From assembly GCA_031280645.1 (NCBI GenBank), contig JAITGL010000048.1, forward strand, positions 1-60,597: 60,597 bases of DNA, given 5' to 3'. Position 1 is the stretch's first letter. Each line of letters starts with the position of its first letter. Below are positions 28,401 to 35,428 of the stretch, piece after piece. Below the pieces are notes generated by a model that saw only the letters and a program-made list of their open reading frames with translations, was not told the origin of the DNA and did not search any database. The DNA is from Tannerellaceae bacterium. GTDB taxonomy: Bacteria > Bacteroidota > Bacteroidia > Bacteroidales > Tannerellaceae. Made by a program: the position numbers and the translations under genes.

Positions 28401-28899
28401 GTAGAGGCTCGATCGACGGATTATTGTCGTCGTATCCGTAAATAAACGTATCGTCCCAGCTCTCAACTATCATACTAACCTTTGCGATGGTTTTGCCGCG
28501 AGGTAATTGCGGTATTGATTCGATGTCCTTATCAGGCAATATAAGGCGTAAAGATTGAGGTATCTCCGCGTCATAAATACGGGATATGAAGTTGCATAAA
28601 GTTTTGATATCTGCAAGATATTCGAGTTCGGATATCGTATTGCTTTGCTCCGAAATGTTCTTCATCCGCACTCTTAACAGTTGCACCCCGAAGGATTGCC
28701 GCTTACTGAAGCCATGCTTTTTGCAAACGAAAAACAACCGGGAATACAGGTCGGAAAACTGAATATTCTCTTGCCTCGTTATATCTCTCGTTACATGTTC
28801 GAGCAATGATTTCATGCTCATATATTTTTCAACGAGCAAGGTATTTGACGCGCAAATATTCGCTAAATCGTTTAGAAACCCGGTTCCTTTAATATTCAT
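25483..28899 (-). CDS. Dna2-like nuclease-helicase (PD-(D/E)XK fused to SF1 helicase)
   Basis: 1138 aa. The middle contains a RecB/Cas4-like nuclease: GRLDLL (about 341), VELKSGKAP (about 368) and QGYLYN (about 390), matching GxxD, ExK and QxxxY. The C-terminal half is an SF1 (UPF1/Dna2-like) helicase: Walker A TGPPGTGKTSLA near 716, DEASQ near 833, GDHKQLPA, GRMHPEIS, and motifs V-VI VDTVERYQGSQRD and VAVTRARKQL. No Cys cluster follows QxxxY, so the Fe-S cluster of Cas4 and eukaryotic Dna2 is absent. It could act in repair of DNA ends or in phage defence; the neighbours (sugar hydrolase, lipoprotein operon) do not form a defence island. The start may instead be at 28821. Confidence 0.85.
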   Translation of the reverse strand: MNIKGTGFLNDLANICASNTLLVEKYMSMKSLLEHVTRDITRQENIQFSDLYSRLFFVCKKHGFSKRQSFGVQLLRVRMKNISEQSNTISELEYLADIKTLCNFISRIYDAEIPQSLRLILPDKDIESIPQLPRGKTIAKVSMIVESWDDTFIYGYDDNNPSIEPLRVQYHSNNASQFKSVGALLWENCRLNLLNCRINETTYLPELIILEPDYLIDISALAECVKDYGSHPLFYMMNKFKATDNTKHILLGNAANLFLDEFVNEQAERPVDYAEVMRKFFRMYPLELATCMNLDEEFFQLSKIQFNNIRQIVSVLFPQYEINRNKAILEPSFICEALGIQGRLDLLMIESGGRMESESGRGAIIVELKSGKAPYPEHNYSLISPNHKAQGYLYNILIRYVFGLSYETLKTYILYSRYEDLKANLRFTQPYMAAVIEIMNIRNHIVAAEWQIARDPAKLRISASYISQVNPDTLITKPGVSNKFISQYIIPQIELFGDIFDNLSHLESAYFHSFHSFIAKEQFYAKTGNVTHESGRGFSSLWRSSLYDKTEEGEIMYNLTISELNASDDIPLIRFKVSREDDLPPNFREGDMIVLYERNCNSDNVTNRQIFKGAIVELSSDALLIRLRFRQRNTSIFPLYKRYAIEHDYMDHSFQTMFRGIYAFLHANTDRRDLILCKRKPEFDSSVSIAGNYGDIINRMILKAKQAKDYFIVTGPPGTGKTSLALKSMVEEFYSEPSNNILLLAYTNRAVDEICDALDTIAGQPPYLRCGMEFSCKESHRDKLLDKVIACCKNRNELKNKIGEYRIFTGTIASISGKMELFGLKRFNVAIVDEASQILEPQIVGILSAKDAMGNNAVDRFILIGDHKQLPAIVLQPAKDSKTDNPELLNIGLADLRMSLFERLYRMNILCENHDVLFMLNKQGRMHPEISAFPNTFFYRNQLEPVPLSHQESLLEFVQYDANSSWEKLVATQRLAFVVAEKDHGISNKRNIREAEIAVHIVESLYNLYLKNGLAFNHNKSIGIITPYRSQIACIKNEIRQLNIPVLNRISVDTVERYQGSQRDMIIYSFCINEHYQMEFISNMIEDDGMIIDRKLNVAVTRARKQLFLTGNPVILSDNIIFNRLLYWIRKHGSFIGT

Positions 28900-28907
28900 C
28901 CGTATCG

Positions 28908-28952
28908 AAATAAAACCTCCGACGATGATGTTATTTTACGCATCGCCGGAGG
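28908..28952 (-). terminator. Strong terminator between GH20 gene and helicase gene
   Basis: CCTCCG and CGATG (28916-28926) pair with CATCG and CGGAGG (28940-28952) on the minus strand, followed by TTTTATTT (28915-28908). It ends the GH20 transcript only 9 nt before the ATG of the helicase gene. Confidence 0.75.
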
Positions 28953-28984
28953 CTAATTGTTATTTGAAAATGATTGGCGGGGGG

Positions 28985-30124
28985 TCACAGGGTTCCCTGC
29001 TCGATGTTTTTAAAGGCTTCGATAAGCTTGCGGAGGGTTAAGGCGTCGGATTCGGCAACGTTCGTTTTGTTCTCGTAATAGCTTTTGACGAAGCCCTCGT
29101 TGCCCGACCATACGGTGGCTATCAGGCCGCGGAAGCGTTCGCGCATCTGGCCGGTCGAGCCTTTGCGGAAGCTGATCATATCGTTGAGCTGGTCGAGGGC
29201 AACGGCGGGTTTGCGCCACGGGCAGATGGCTACGTCGAGGCCTTTGGCGGCAAAGTATACGGGGGTTTTGTCGGGTCGCTCGTAGTGCCAGTCGCATATA
29301 AATACGTTGCGGGGAATCATGTCGACTGCGCGATGTGTGTTGTTGTAGCTGGCTTCCCATTCGCCTATGCCGGTGGTTTTGCCGTCGATAAGGCGGTCGC
29401 CCCATATCATTAACCGCCTGTCGCGGAGGGCAAGATGGTTGCTGATGGCGGTTACTTCGCCGGCAAAGAGTTCGGCTTTGTCGCGGCCGCTGCAACGCGG
29501 GCAGCGAGAGTCGCCGATGTAAAACACTTCGTCCATGCCGGCGTGGAACAGCTTGGTTTCAAAGGCTTCGGTTATCTCGTCGATCAGTGCGAAAACTATT
29601 TTATGCACGTTAGGGTGGAGCGGGCAGTAGCTTTTGCAATATAGGCCGTCGGGGTTGGGCCATCCGTCGTAGTTTTCGGTGTGAACGTGGGGCGTTTCGT
29701 CTAATTCGGGATAAACGCGAAGCAGATTACCGGTTTTCTTGGCCCACGACTGGTGCCCAAGGAGGTTGATTTGCGGCGCAATGTCTATGCCGTGCTTGCG
29801 GCATGCGGCTACGAGTTTCTTTACATCTTCATTGGTCAGTGGATTCTCGTCGCGCAGTTCGGGGTGCGATTCGTAGGCATAGCCCCAGTCTACGCGAAGG
29901 ATGAGCAGATTAAAATGCGCCGGCGCTAATTCTTTTTCGATAAAATTAATAAAGGCATCCAGGCCTTGCCGGCCGGGGGCGCTGATGGCAAGGCCGCGTA
30001 CGGGCAGGATACTGTCGATGCGCGAGGCGCTTTGAGCATTTACGCCGAGGCATAGCAGGCTGATGATAACGAAAATGTTGCGCGCGCAGACTAAAGCCGT
30101 GGAAAAGTTTGTTGTTGCTTTCAT
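28985..30124 (-). CDS. GH20-like glycoside hydrolase (beta-N-acetylhexosaminidase-type)
   Basis: 379 aa with an N-terminal signal or anchor (hydrophobic IFVIISLLCLGVNAQ). The TIM-barrel holds HAGMDEVF (about 190-197), the GH20 H-x-G-x-D-E motif in which D-E are the substrate-assisted catalytic pair, and IWGDRLI/ATVWSG Trp motifs of the active-site wall. It lacks the usual GH20b N-terminal domain, so it is a short form acting on GlcNAc- or GalNAc-containing glycans. Cys are clustered in CKSYCPLHP and CPRCSG; the second could bind metal, which is odd for GH20. Monocistronic. Confidence 0.82.
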   Translation of the reverse strand: MKATTNFSTALVCARNIFVIISLLCLGVNAQSASRIDSILPVRGLAISAPGRQGLDAFINFIEKELAPAHFNLLILRVDWGYAYESHPELRDENPLTNEDVKKLVAACRKHGIDIAPQINLLGHQSWAKKTGNLLRVYPELDETPHVHTENYDGWPNPDGLYCKSYCPLHPNVHKIVFALIDEITEAFETKLFHAGMDEVFYIGDSRCPRCSGRDKAELFAGEVTAISNHLALRDRRLMIWGDRLIDGKTTGIGEWEASYNNTHRAVDMIPRNVFICDWHYERPDKTPVYFAAKGLDVAICPWRKPAVALDQLNDMISFRKGSTGQMRERFRGLIATVWSGNEGFVKSYYENKTNVAESDALTLRKLIEAFKNIEQGTL

Positions 30125-30148
30125 GATCTTTATATATTATATGTATCG

Positions 30149-30156
30149 CAAATATA
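30149..30156 (-). promoter_or_regulatory. -7 promoter box for the GH20 gene
   Basis: The minus strand reads TATATTTG, about 24 nt before the start codon. Confidence 0.6.
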
Positions 30157-30436
30157 TATCATCGCGATGAATCGCCAACGATGCTTAACATTATCATTGC
30201 CGCCGCTGCCTGTCGGGCGCTAATTGGCTGCCCGTTAAAACCGGTATCTTTTTTTTTGAAAAGCCGATCTCCTCCTAAGATTCCTTTACTTATTTGCCTT
30301 TTCAGGCGAGCAATATGCGGCCGATATGTTTAATGATTACCATGAAAAAACAGCTCCATCTAAAGCGTCTCCCGCAGTTTCGCAGCCCATATCTTGCTGT
30401 AAAACTGTTGTTTATTTAGCTATACACAAAATCGTT
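30157..30436. other. Intergenic spacer, no gene seen
   Basis: Region between the GH20 promoter and array C. It contains a weak CGGGC/GCCCG stem near 30215-30235 and a run of nine T near 30249-30257. No credible gene. Confidence 0.45.
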
Positions 30437-30709
30437 ACCGTGAAAAACGTCGTTTGGGTAGCTACCAAAACGTTTTTCGTAGCTAAGAAAACCGTTTGCG
30501 TAGCTACAAAAACGGTTTGGGTAGCTACCCAAAGTGTTTTCGTAGCTACGAAAAGCGTTTTCGTAGCTACCCAAAAGGTTTTCGTAGGCCCCCAAACAGT
30601 TTTGGTAGCTACGCAAACAGTTTTCGTAGGCCCCCAAACGGTTTTCTTAGCTACGCAAACAGTTTTGGTAGCTACCAAAAACGTTTTCTCAACTACCAAA
30701 ACAGGGCTT
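30437..30709. repeat. Array C: about twelve 21-bp units, GTAGCTAC core
   Basis: GTAGCTAC or a variant occurs at 30458, 30479, 30500, 30521, 30542, 30563, 30584, 30605, 30626, 30647, 30668 and 30689: exactly 21 bp each time. The general unit is GTAGCTACnnAAAnnGTTTTn, so two dyads alternate, GTAGCTAC and AAAnnGTTT. Two units at 30584 and 30626 carry GTAGGCCC instead. Because 21 is a multiple of 3, both strands stay open and give false repetitive reading frames (30326-30790 plus, 30412-30699 minus). The array lies between the GH20 promoter and the 3' end of the sigma-factor operon. Confidence 0.95.
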
Positions 30710-30888
30710 CTTTTAGAGAGGATTATTTGGGCGGTTGGGAATAAATGTTCATTAAGCGGATTGTTTCTTCCTTTTACTGGTAGCGGCTGATTGTTTGCTG
30801 TATTTGAGGCCGGTATGGAAGTGTATCCGGTTGAATATAAAAAAATTACAGCCTCGACAGGGTTCCGCTTTGCGGCTCTGCATGCAAG

Positions 30889-31767
30889 TTAAAAATGCCA
30901 CTGGGCTCCGAGGGCTATGGGGTAAACGTCGGGGCCTTTGCCGGCGTTGAAAAGGCTCAGGGGGGAGTATCGGGCGTATACGCCGAAGTGGTTGAAGCCG
31001 GTTTGGAGGAGGATGTCGAATGATACGGGGCGGAGGTTAAGTCGTTTTTCCACTGTTTCGGTTCGCTTTTTGCCTCGCTCGTTGCGGTATTCGAGCTTGG
31101 CCGACGATGCGGTTTTAAACACGCCTTCAACGCCGGCGGAGAAGAAAAAGCCGTTGCTCTGACATTCTATTATTATGGGAATAACGATGCTTGTAAGGTT
31201 CAGGCGGGAGGCTATGACGTCTCTTTCTGTGGGGCATAGCTGCGTGCGGCCGTCGACGCCAGCGAAAACCAGATTGCCGCTTTGAACGTATCGGCTCCAT
31301 CTCATTCCGGCGCCGAAAACTATGATAAAATTGGATTGCCGGCCCAGCGGAACGCCTTTTTCAAAGAGCTGGAGGTTGTATTCGAGCGATTCGTCGGCCA
31401 CGAGCTCAACGCCGTCGGGCATCTCGGCAAGGCCTTCGAGGTTGGGGCGGCTAAGGTTGGCAAAGCCTATGCTGAAGCCGTCCCAGTGCGGGTTAAAGCT
31501 GCGGCGGCGGAATGGGATCGGGATATGGAGGTAGCCGTCGCGTTCGCGCCTTTCGTAGCTCAGGTTGGATCCGTAATGGCCTTCAAAAACCAGCTTTTGC
31601 TCGTGTTCGCGGCCATTGGGCTCTACGCTGTAAACTCGCACTTTGGTGCGGTTGTTTTCTTCGGTAACGAGTATCCGTTTGTTGCCTGCGGCGAGCGTGT
31701 CTTGGGCCCAGGCGTTGGCGGCTATGATTGCAAGGGCCGCCGTAATGTATAATTTCAGGTGTTTCAT
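30889..31767 (-). CDS. Outer-membrane beta-barrel protein of the ECF operon
   Basis: 292 aa with signal peptide (MKHLKLYITAALAIIAANAWAQ). The mature part starts with a short beta region (KRILVTEENNRTKVRVYSV) and then shows amphipathic strands and ends ...PIALGAQWHF, an aromatic barrel C-terminus. No known enzyme motif. It is the fourth gene of the sigma/anti-sigma operon, starting 33 nt after the small exported protein. It may be the effector whose level the sigma factor controls. Confidence 0.75.
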   Translation of the reverse strand: MKHLKLYITAALAIIAANAWAQDTLAAGNKRILVTEENNRTKVRVYSVEPNGREHEQKLVFEGHYGSNLSYERRERDGYLHIPIPFRRRSFNPHWDGFSIGFANLSRPNLEGLAEMPDGVELVADESLEYNLQLFEKGVPLGRQSNFIIVFGAGMRWSRYVQSGNLVFAGVDGRTQLCPTERDVIASRLNLTSIVIPIIIECQSNGFFFSAGVEGVFKTASSAKLEYRNERGKKRTETVEKRLNLRPVSFDILLQTGFNHFGVYARYSPLSLFNAGKGPDVYPIALGAQWHF

Positions 31768-31800
31768 CTCTTACATTATATATTATAGGTTTTACAATTT

Positions 31801-32253
31801 TTATTTGGAGAAGAGGATGGTAACCAAATCTTCGCTGTCGATTTCTCCTTCAACATAAACGAGCGTGATCTCGCCTTTCCGCCCAACTTTGAACAGTATG
31901 AACCGGTTGGTATTTTCGCCGGCTCCAGGCAACTGGTAATAGGCCGATACAACATGTCCGTTGCTGGTTACTTCTTTGATTGTTCGCGCCCCTTGCTGGT
32001 CGTTTTTAAGGCGCTGCCTGACATATTCGAGAGCCTCGGGGTGGTCTTTAATTACGATGCTTTTGTAGTGCGCCAGGTTGTAGGTATTAAGCATTTCGTT
32101 TGAAAGTTCAACCATAGTTACGTTTTTCTGCTTGCCGTAACGGCTAAAGACTTCCCGTATGCTCAGGTCTTTTTGCTGCTCTACGGCCGGCGCCGGGATG
32201 GCGAGGCATGAGAGCGAAGCGGCTAAGGATGCTATTAGCGCTGAATGTTTCAT
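31801..32253 (-). CDS. Small exported protein, DUF6108-like
   Basis: 150 aa with signal peptide (MKHSALIASLAASLSCLAIPAPA). The mature domain has alternating helix and strand character (IREVFSRYGKQKNVTMVELS..., RFILFKVGRKGEITLVYVEG). From memory it resembles Bacteroidales proteins annotated DUF6108 or DUF4252, often found in such sigma-factor operons; this was not checked by search. There is a Cys at position 16 (SLSCLAI), but no good lipobox spacing. It overlaps the anti-sigma gene by 4 nt. Confidence 0.65.
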   Translation of the reverse strand: MKHSALIASLAASLSCLAIPAPAVEQQKDLSIREVFSRYGKQKNVTMVELSNEMLNTYNLAHYKSIVIKDHPEALEYVRQRLKNDQQGARTIKEVTSNGHVVSAYYQLPGAGENTNRFILFKVGRKGEITLVYVEGEIDSEDLVTILFSK

Positions 32254-32726
32254 AAATCGGGTATTAAATCGGTTTCAAAAAAATCGTCCTCAAGGAAATT
32301 ATTTTCGGGGAATAAGTCGCGCGCCGGCGCGGCCATGTCGCGCAGGGCTTCGAGGGCCATAGAGCGGGCCTTATCGGCGTCGGTAAAGCACTGCCCGTTA
32401 ATGATAACGTAGTGGGCGGAGCAGATGCAGGGGTCGGCTGCCGGCGGGATTAGCCGCTGGGCTAAAACGACGGCCAGGATTGCCACGGCCGCCGCCACGC
32501 TCCATCTAACGGCGGCTTTCCTTGCGAGGGGTTTTCTTGCAGGAGGTATGCTTCCGGCGGTCTGTTGCCGGCGCTCGCTTTCTTTGTCGAAGTATGCGAA
32601 CATCGGGCGGTAAGGCTCGAGGCGTTCGGGGATGTTGTTTGAGCGGAAGTATTGGCGGAGGGCTGTTTCTTCGCTGTGCGATGTGTTTCCGTCGAAGTAT
32701 TTTTCGAGCAAATCATCTATGTTCAT
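32250..32726 (-). CDS. Putative anti-sigma factor, single membrane helix
   Basis: 158 aa. The N-terminal cytosolic part begins MNIDDLLEKYFDGNTSHSEE, the usual zinc-free anti-sigma start in Bacteroidales (xxLLxKYFxGxTSxxEE). A single membrane helix lies at about 74-92 (WSVAAAVAILAVVLAQRL), and the periplasmic tail has CIC...YVIINGQC, three Cys within 14 residues. It overlaps the sigma gene by 14 nt. It would hold the ECF sigma factor until an envelope signal arrives; the Cys group makes a redox or metal signal conceivable, but this is inference. Confidence 0.75.
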   Translation of the reverse strand: MNIDDLLEKYFDGNTSHSEETALRQYFRSNNIPERLEPYRPMFAYFDKESERRQQTAGSIPPARKPLARKAAVRWSVAAAVAILAVVLAQRLIPPAADPCICSAHYVIINGQCFTDADKARSMALEALRDMAAPARDLFPENNFLEDDFFETDLIPDL

Positions 32727-33231
32727 AATTATTTCTATTTAAACGCATGTATTGTTCCTTAATTTTTTTCCTGGCTCTCGAAAGATTTACCCGTATGGCT
32801 TCCGGCATGGTTCCGGTTATCTCGGCGATCTCGGCCACCTCGTATCCTTCGATGTCTTTCATTCTTACGATCGACTGCTGGAGCGGGGGCAGCATCTCTA
32901 CTATTCGCTTTATGCAGTTAATTTCGTCGCGATACTCGGGGATAAGCGGCGAATGGTTGTCGGCCGTGTCGAGTTGCAGGCGATCGGCGGCCGATTCGGT
33001 AATTAGGTTACGCTTTTTGAGCGCGTCGAGGGCCAGGTTTTTAGTAACGGTTACAGCCAAAGCCTCAACGCTCCGGTATCCGTTGAGTTTGCTTCGGATA
33101 TGCCAGAGCTTCAGGAAAGCGTCTTGCACTACATCCTCGGCGTCGCATTTGGTTCCGAGCAGCCGGAGCGCAATGTTCATGAGCCTGTTGCGCAGCGGCA
33201 GTACCGTTGTTTTAAACCTTTCGAGTTCCAT
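32713..33231 (-). CDS. RNA polymerase ECF sigma factor
   Basis: 172 aa. Region 2 (about 10-75) carries ALRLLGTKCDAEDVVQDAFLKLW and region 4 (about 110-165) carries MLPPLQQSIVRMKDIEGYEVAEIAEITGTMPEAIRVNLSRARKK split by the usual linker. This is a small sigma-70 factor that would direct polymerase to its own operon and other targets. The operon lacks SusC/TonB receptor genes and a FecR domain, so it is not a carbohydrate-responsive FecI/FecR type. No TAnnTTTG box is seen upstream, compatible with autoregulation. Confidence 0.9.
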   Translation of the reverse strand: MELERFKTTVLPLRNRLMNIALRLLGTKCDAEDVVQDAFLKLWHIRSKLNGYRSVEALAVTVTKNLALDALKKRNLITESAADRLQLDTADNHSPLIPEYRDEINCIKRIVEMLPPLQQSIVRMKDIEGYEVAEIAEITGTMPEAIRVNLSRARKKIKEQYMRLNRNNYEHR

Positions 33232-33342
33232 GTTGTATTATAGACGATGGGGAGGAGGAGAGTATAACATGGCGGCGGTGAAAAAAGCATATCGCCCCCG
33301 CCGGCCGTCGGGCAGGGGCTTGCACGTATCATTGCAAAATAC

Positions 33343-33350
33343 CATCTTTG
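33343..33350 (+). promoter_or_regulatory. -7-like promoter box for the clostripain gene
   Basis: CATCTTTG matches TAnnTTTG at all but the first base; leader about 18 nt to the ATG at 33374. Confidence 0.45.
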
Positions 33351-33373
33351 CAAAAAATCCAGAAAAAAACGTC

Positions 33374-34543
33374 ATGAAAATCTATTTCAAAATACTCTCA
33401 ATCTTCGTACTGTTAGCGGCAATGCCGGGATGTATTCACGACGAGGTGATTATTCCGCAGCGAACGGTGCTTTTTTATATCGCCGGCGAAAACAGTCTCG
33501 ACCCTTACGCCTCGGCCAATATAAAAGCGTCGATCGAGGGAGCTGTCGACAATAATCTTAACGGCGGGCACCTGCTTATCTATGTAGATTCCCGCAACGA
33601 CGTTCCCCATCTGCTCAAAATTATTCGGAACCGCGAAGGCGCGATCGTAACCGATACCGTTAAAACATATCCGGAGCATAATTCCGCGTCGATAGAAGTA
33701 ATGCAAGGCGTGATAGCCGACGTTTTCCGCAACCGCCGCTTTGCATCCCACAGTACGGGCTTGCTCCTATGGAGCCACGGCACCTCCTGGCTGCCGTCCG
33801 ACATCGGAACCGGAGGCTATCTCAACCCCTCGCTCCGCGCCTTCGGTCAAGACGGTCGCGACTGGATGGAAATAAACATGCTGCGCGACGCCCTCGACGG
33901 ATATCATTTCGATTTCATGATTTTCGATGCCTGCTACATGGCCGGCGTAGAAGTGATATATGCCCTGCGCAATAATGCCGACTATATCCTGGCGTCGCCC
34001 ACCGAAGTAATTGCCGAAGGACTGCCGTACCGCAAGGCCATCAAGACAATGTTTTCCGACCAGCCTGTTGATCGCATCATGCAGAATCTTTCCTCGCAGT
34101 TTATGAACTATTATTTCGCCATGCAAGGCCTGTCGCAATCGGCATCAACCGTTGTTGTCCGCACCGAGGGGCTCGACAGGCTGGCTTCAGCCGCTCGCGC
34201 GGTATTCAGCGCAAAAGATTCAACTACGCTGTACGACCTCCCCCTCTCGCAAATCCAGGTGCTTGAGCGGCTAACCGCCAATCCCTTCCTGTACGACTTT
34301 GAGGATTACGCCTCCCACCTTGCCGACGGCCAGCAACTCGCCTCGCTGCGCAACGCGCTCAACGACGTTACTGTTTACAAGGCCACAACCGAGCAAGCCT
34401 TTTACGCCAATTTCCCCACCCGCACCTTCGCCGTTGATTCCAACCGCTATTGCGGCATGTCGGCCTACATCCCGCAAAAAGGTTACACGCTGCTGAACAA
34501 CTGGTACAAGCGGTTGGATTGGTATAAAGCCGTATACGAATAA
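33374..34543 (+). CDS. Clostripain-like cysteine peptidase (family C11), lipoprotein
   Basis: 389 aa. Signal peptide with a lipobox-like AAMPGC, so Cys20 would be lipidated. The catalytic dyad of clan CD peptidases is visible: His135 in [11 protein letters not shown] and Cys187 in [11 protein letters not shown]. Arg-specific cleavage is known for clostripain; specificity here cannot be read. The open frame extends about 200 codons upstream through the divergent sigma gene, but that is an artefact, and ATG at 33374 suits both the signal peptide and the -7 box. The lolD-like gene starts 2 nt after the stop. Confidence 0.87.
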   Translation: MKIYFKILSIFVLLAAMPGCIHDEVIIPQRTVLFYIAGENSLDPYASANIKASIEGAVDNNLNGGHLLIYVDSRNDVPHLLKIIRNREGAIVTDTVKTYPEHNSASIEVMQGVIADVFRNRRFASHSTGLLLWSHGTSWLPSDIGTGGYLNPSLRAFGQDGRDWMEINMLRDALDGYHFDFMIFDACYMAGVEVIYALRNNADYILASPTEVIAEGLPYRKAIKTMFSDQPVDRIMQNLSSQFMNYYFAMQGLSQSASTVVVRTEGLDRLASAARAVFSAKDSTTLYDLPLSQIQVLERLTANPFLYDFEDYASHLADGQQLASLRNALNDVTVYKATTEQAFYANFPTRTFAVDSNRYCGMSAYIPQKGYTLLNNWYKRLDWYKAVYE

Positions 34544-34545
34544 AA

Positions 34546-35196
34546 ATGATACGAACAGGCGGCATCACCCGAAGCTTCGGATCCCTGCAAGTGCTGAAAG
34601 GCATCGACATCGGCATTAGCCGCGGCGAGATAGTTGCCATTGTAGGCCCAAGCGGCGCAGGGAAAACCACCCTGCTGCAAATAATCGGAACCCTCGACCG
34701 GCCCGACAGCGGCTCGCTCGTTATCGACGGATGCAGCGTGCTTGATATGAACGACCGCGAGCAAGCCTCGTTCCGCAACCGTCGCATCGGATTCATATTC
34801 CAGTTCCACCAGCTTTTGCCCGAATTTACGGCCGTCGAAAACGTTATGATCCCGGCCCTCATCGCCGGAACCAAGCCGGCGCTGGCCGAGAGCAAGGCAA
34901 AAGAAATACTCGCCTTCCTGCATCTTGCCGACAGGATATCGCATAAGCCGTCCGAACTGTCCGGAGGCGAGAAGCAGCGAGTGGCCGTAGCCCGCGCACT
35001 CATCAACAATCCGGCCGTGATACTTGCCGACGAGCCCTCCGGCAGCCTCGACACGCAAAGCAAAACCGAGCTGCACGCCCTTTTCTTCGAGCTGCGCGAC
35101 CGGATGGGGCAAACATTCGTGATAGTTACCCACGACGAACCCCTCGCCCGGCTTACCGATCGTATCATAAGGCTGAAAGACGGGATGGTGATATAG
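34546..35196 (+). CDS. lolD: ABC transporter ATP-binding protein, LolD-like
   Basis: 216 aa, a single ABC domain. Walker [11 protein letters not shown]-loop [23 protein letters not shown], signature LSGGEKQR, Walker [10 protein letters not shown] and H-loop VTHD are complete. The LLPEFTAxENVxxP stretch is typical of LolD/MacB-type ATPases, which extract lipoproteins from the inner membrane. The partner LolC/E permease is not adjacent. Its coupling to a lipoprotein peptidase gene (2-nt gap) is of interest. MacB-type export is the alternative. Confidence 0.85.
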   Translation: MIRTGGITRSFGSLQVLKGIDIGISRGEIVAIVGPSGAGKTTLLQIIGTLDRPDSGSLVIDGCSVLDMNDREQASFRNRRIGFIFQFHQLLPEFTAVENVMIPALIAGTKPALAESKAKEILAFLHLADRISHKPSELSGGEKQRVAVARALINNPAVILADEPSGSLDTQSKTELHALFFELRDRMGQTFVIVTHDEPLARLTDRIIRLKDGMVI

Positions 35197-35210
35197 TAAC
35201 GATTATCGCT

Positions 35211-35272
35211 CTTCCCCTTCTTCCCCTTCTTCCCCTTCTTCCCCTTCTTCCCCTTCTTCCCCTTCTTCCCCC
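35211..35272. repeat. 9-bp polypyrimidine microsatellite (CTTCCCCTT)n
   Basis: About seven tandem copies of CTTCCCCTT, starting 15 nt after the lolD stop. The plus strand is purely pyrimidine for about 60 bases and the unit is a mirror repeat, so the tract could form an intramolecular triplex. Copy number may vary between strains. It lies outside any gene. Confidence 0.9.
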
Positions 35273-35397
35273 AACCCTCTTTCCCTCCTGAAATCAGGCT
35301 TCCCGGTTGTCGCCGCCGGCTAAGAATAAGCGCTTGCGGCCCGCGGCGAGCGGCCCGGTTGTGGCAAAGGCCTCCCGTTAAGGCTCGGAAAACTTTT

Positions 35398-35405
35398 TAT
35401 CTTTG
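35398..35405 (+). promoter_or_regulatory. -7 promoter box for pheT
   Basis: TATCTTTG, followed by a leader of about 18 nt to the ATG at 35429. Confidence 0.55.
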
Positions 35406-35428
35406 CAGCAATAATAACTATTTATGAA

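Noticed and set aside
25483..28899. Phage-defence island around the Dna2-like helicase
   Set aside because: Neighbours are a sugar hydrolase and a housekeeping operon; no toxin, methylase, restriction or mobile genes are adjacent.
30326..30790. Protein of 154 aa rich in VATKTV-type repeats
   Set aside because: It is the translation of the 21-bp array C; the opposite strand is equally open, and no start context or conserved domain is present.
32747..33373. N-terminal extension of the clostripain gene
   Set aside because: It runs antisense through the sigma-factor gene. The signal peptide and -7 box place the start at 33374.
34368..35168. Minus-strand frames across lolD
   Set aside because: Antisense shadow of a complete ABC ATPase; low-complexity Ser/Arg translation.
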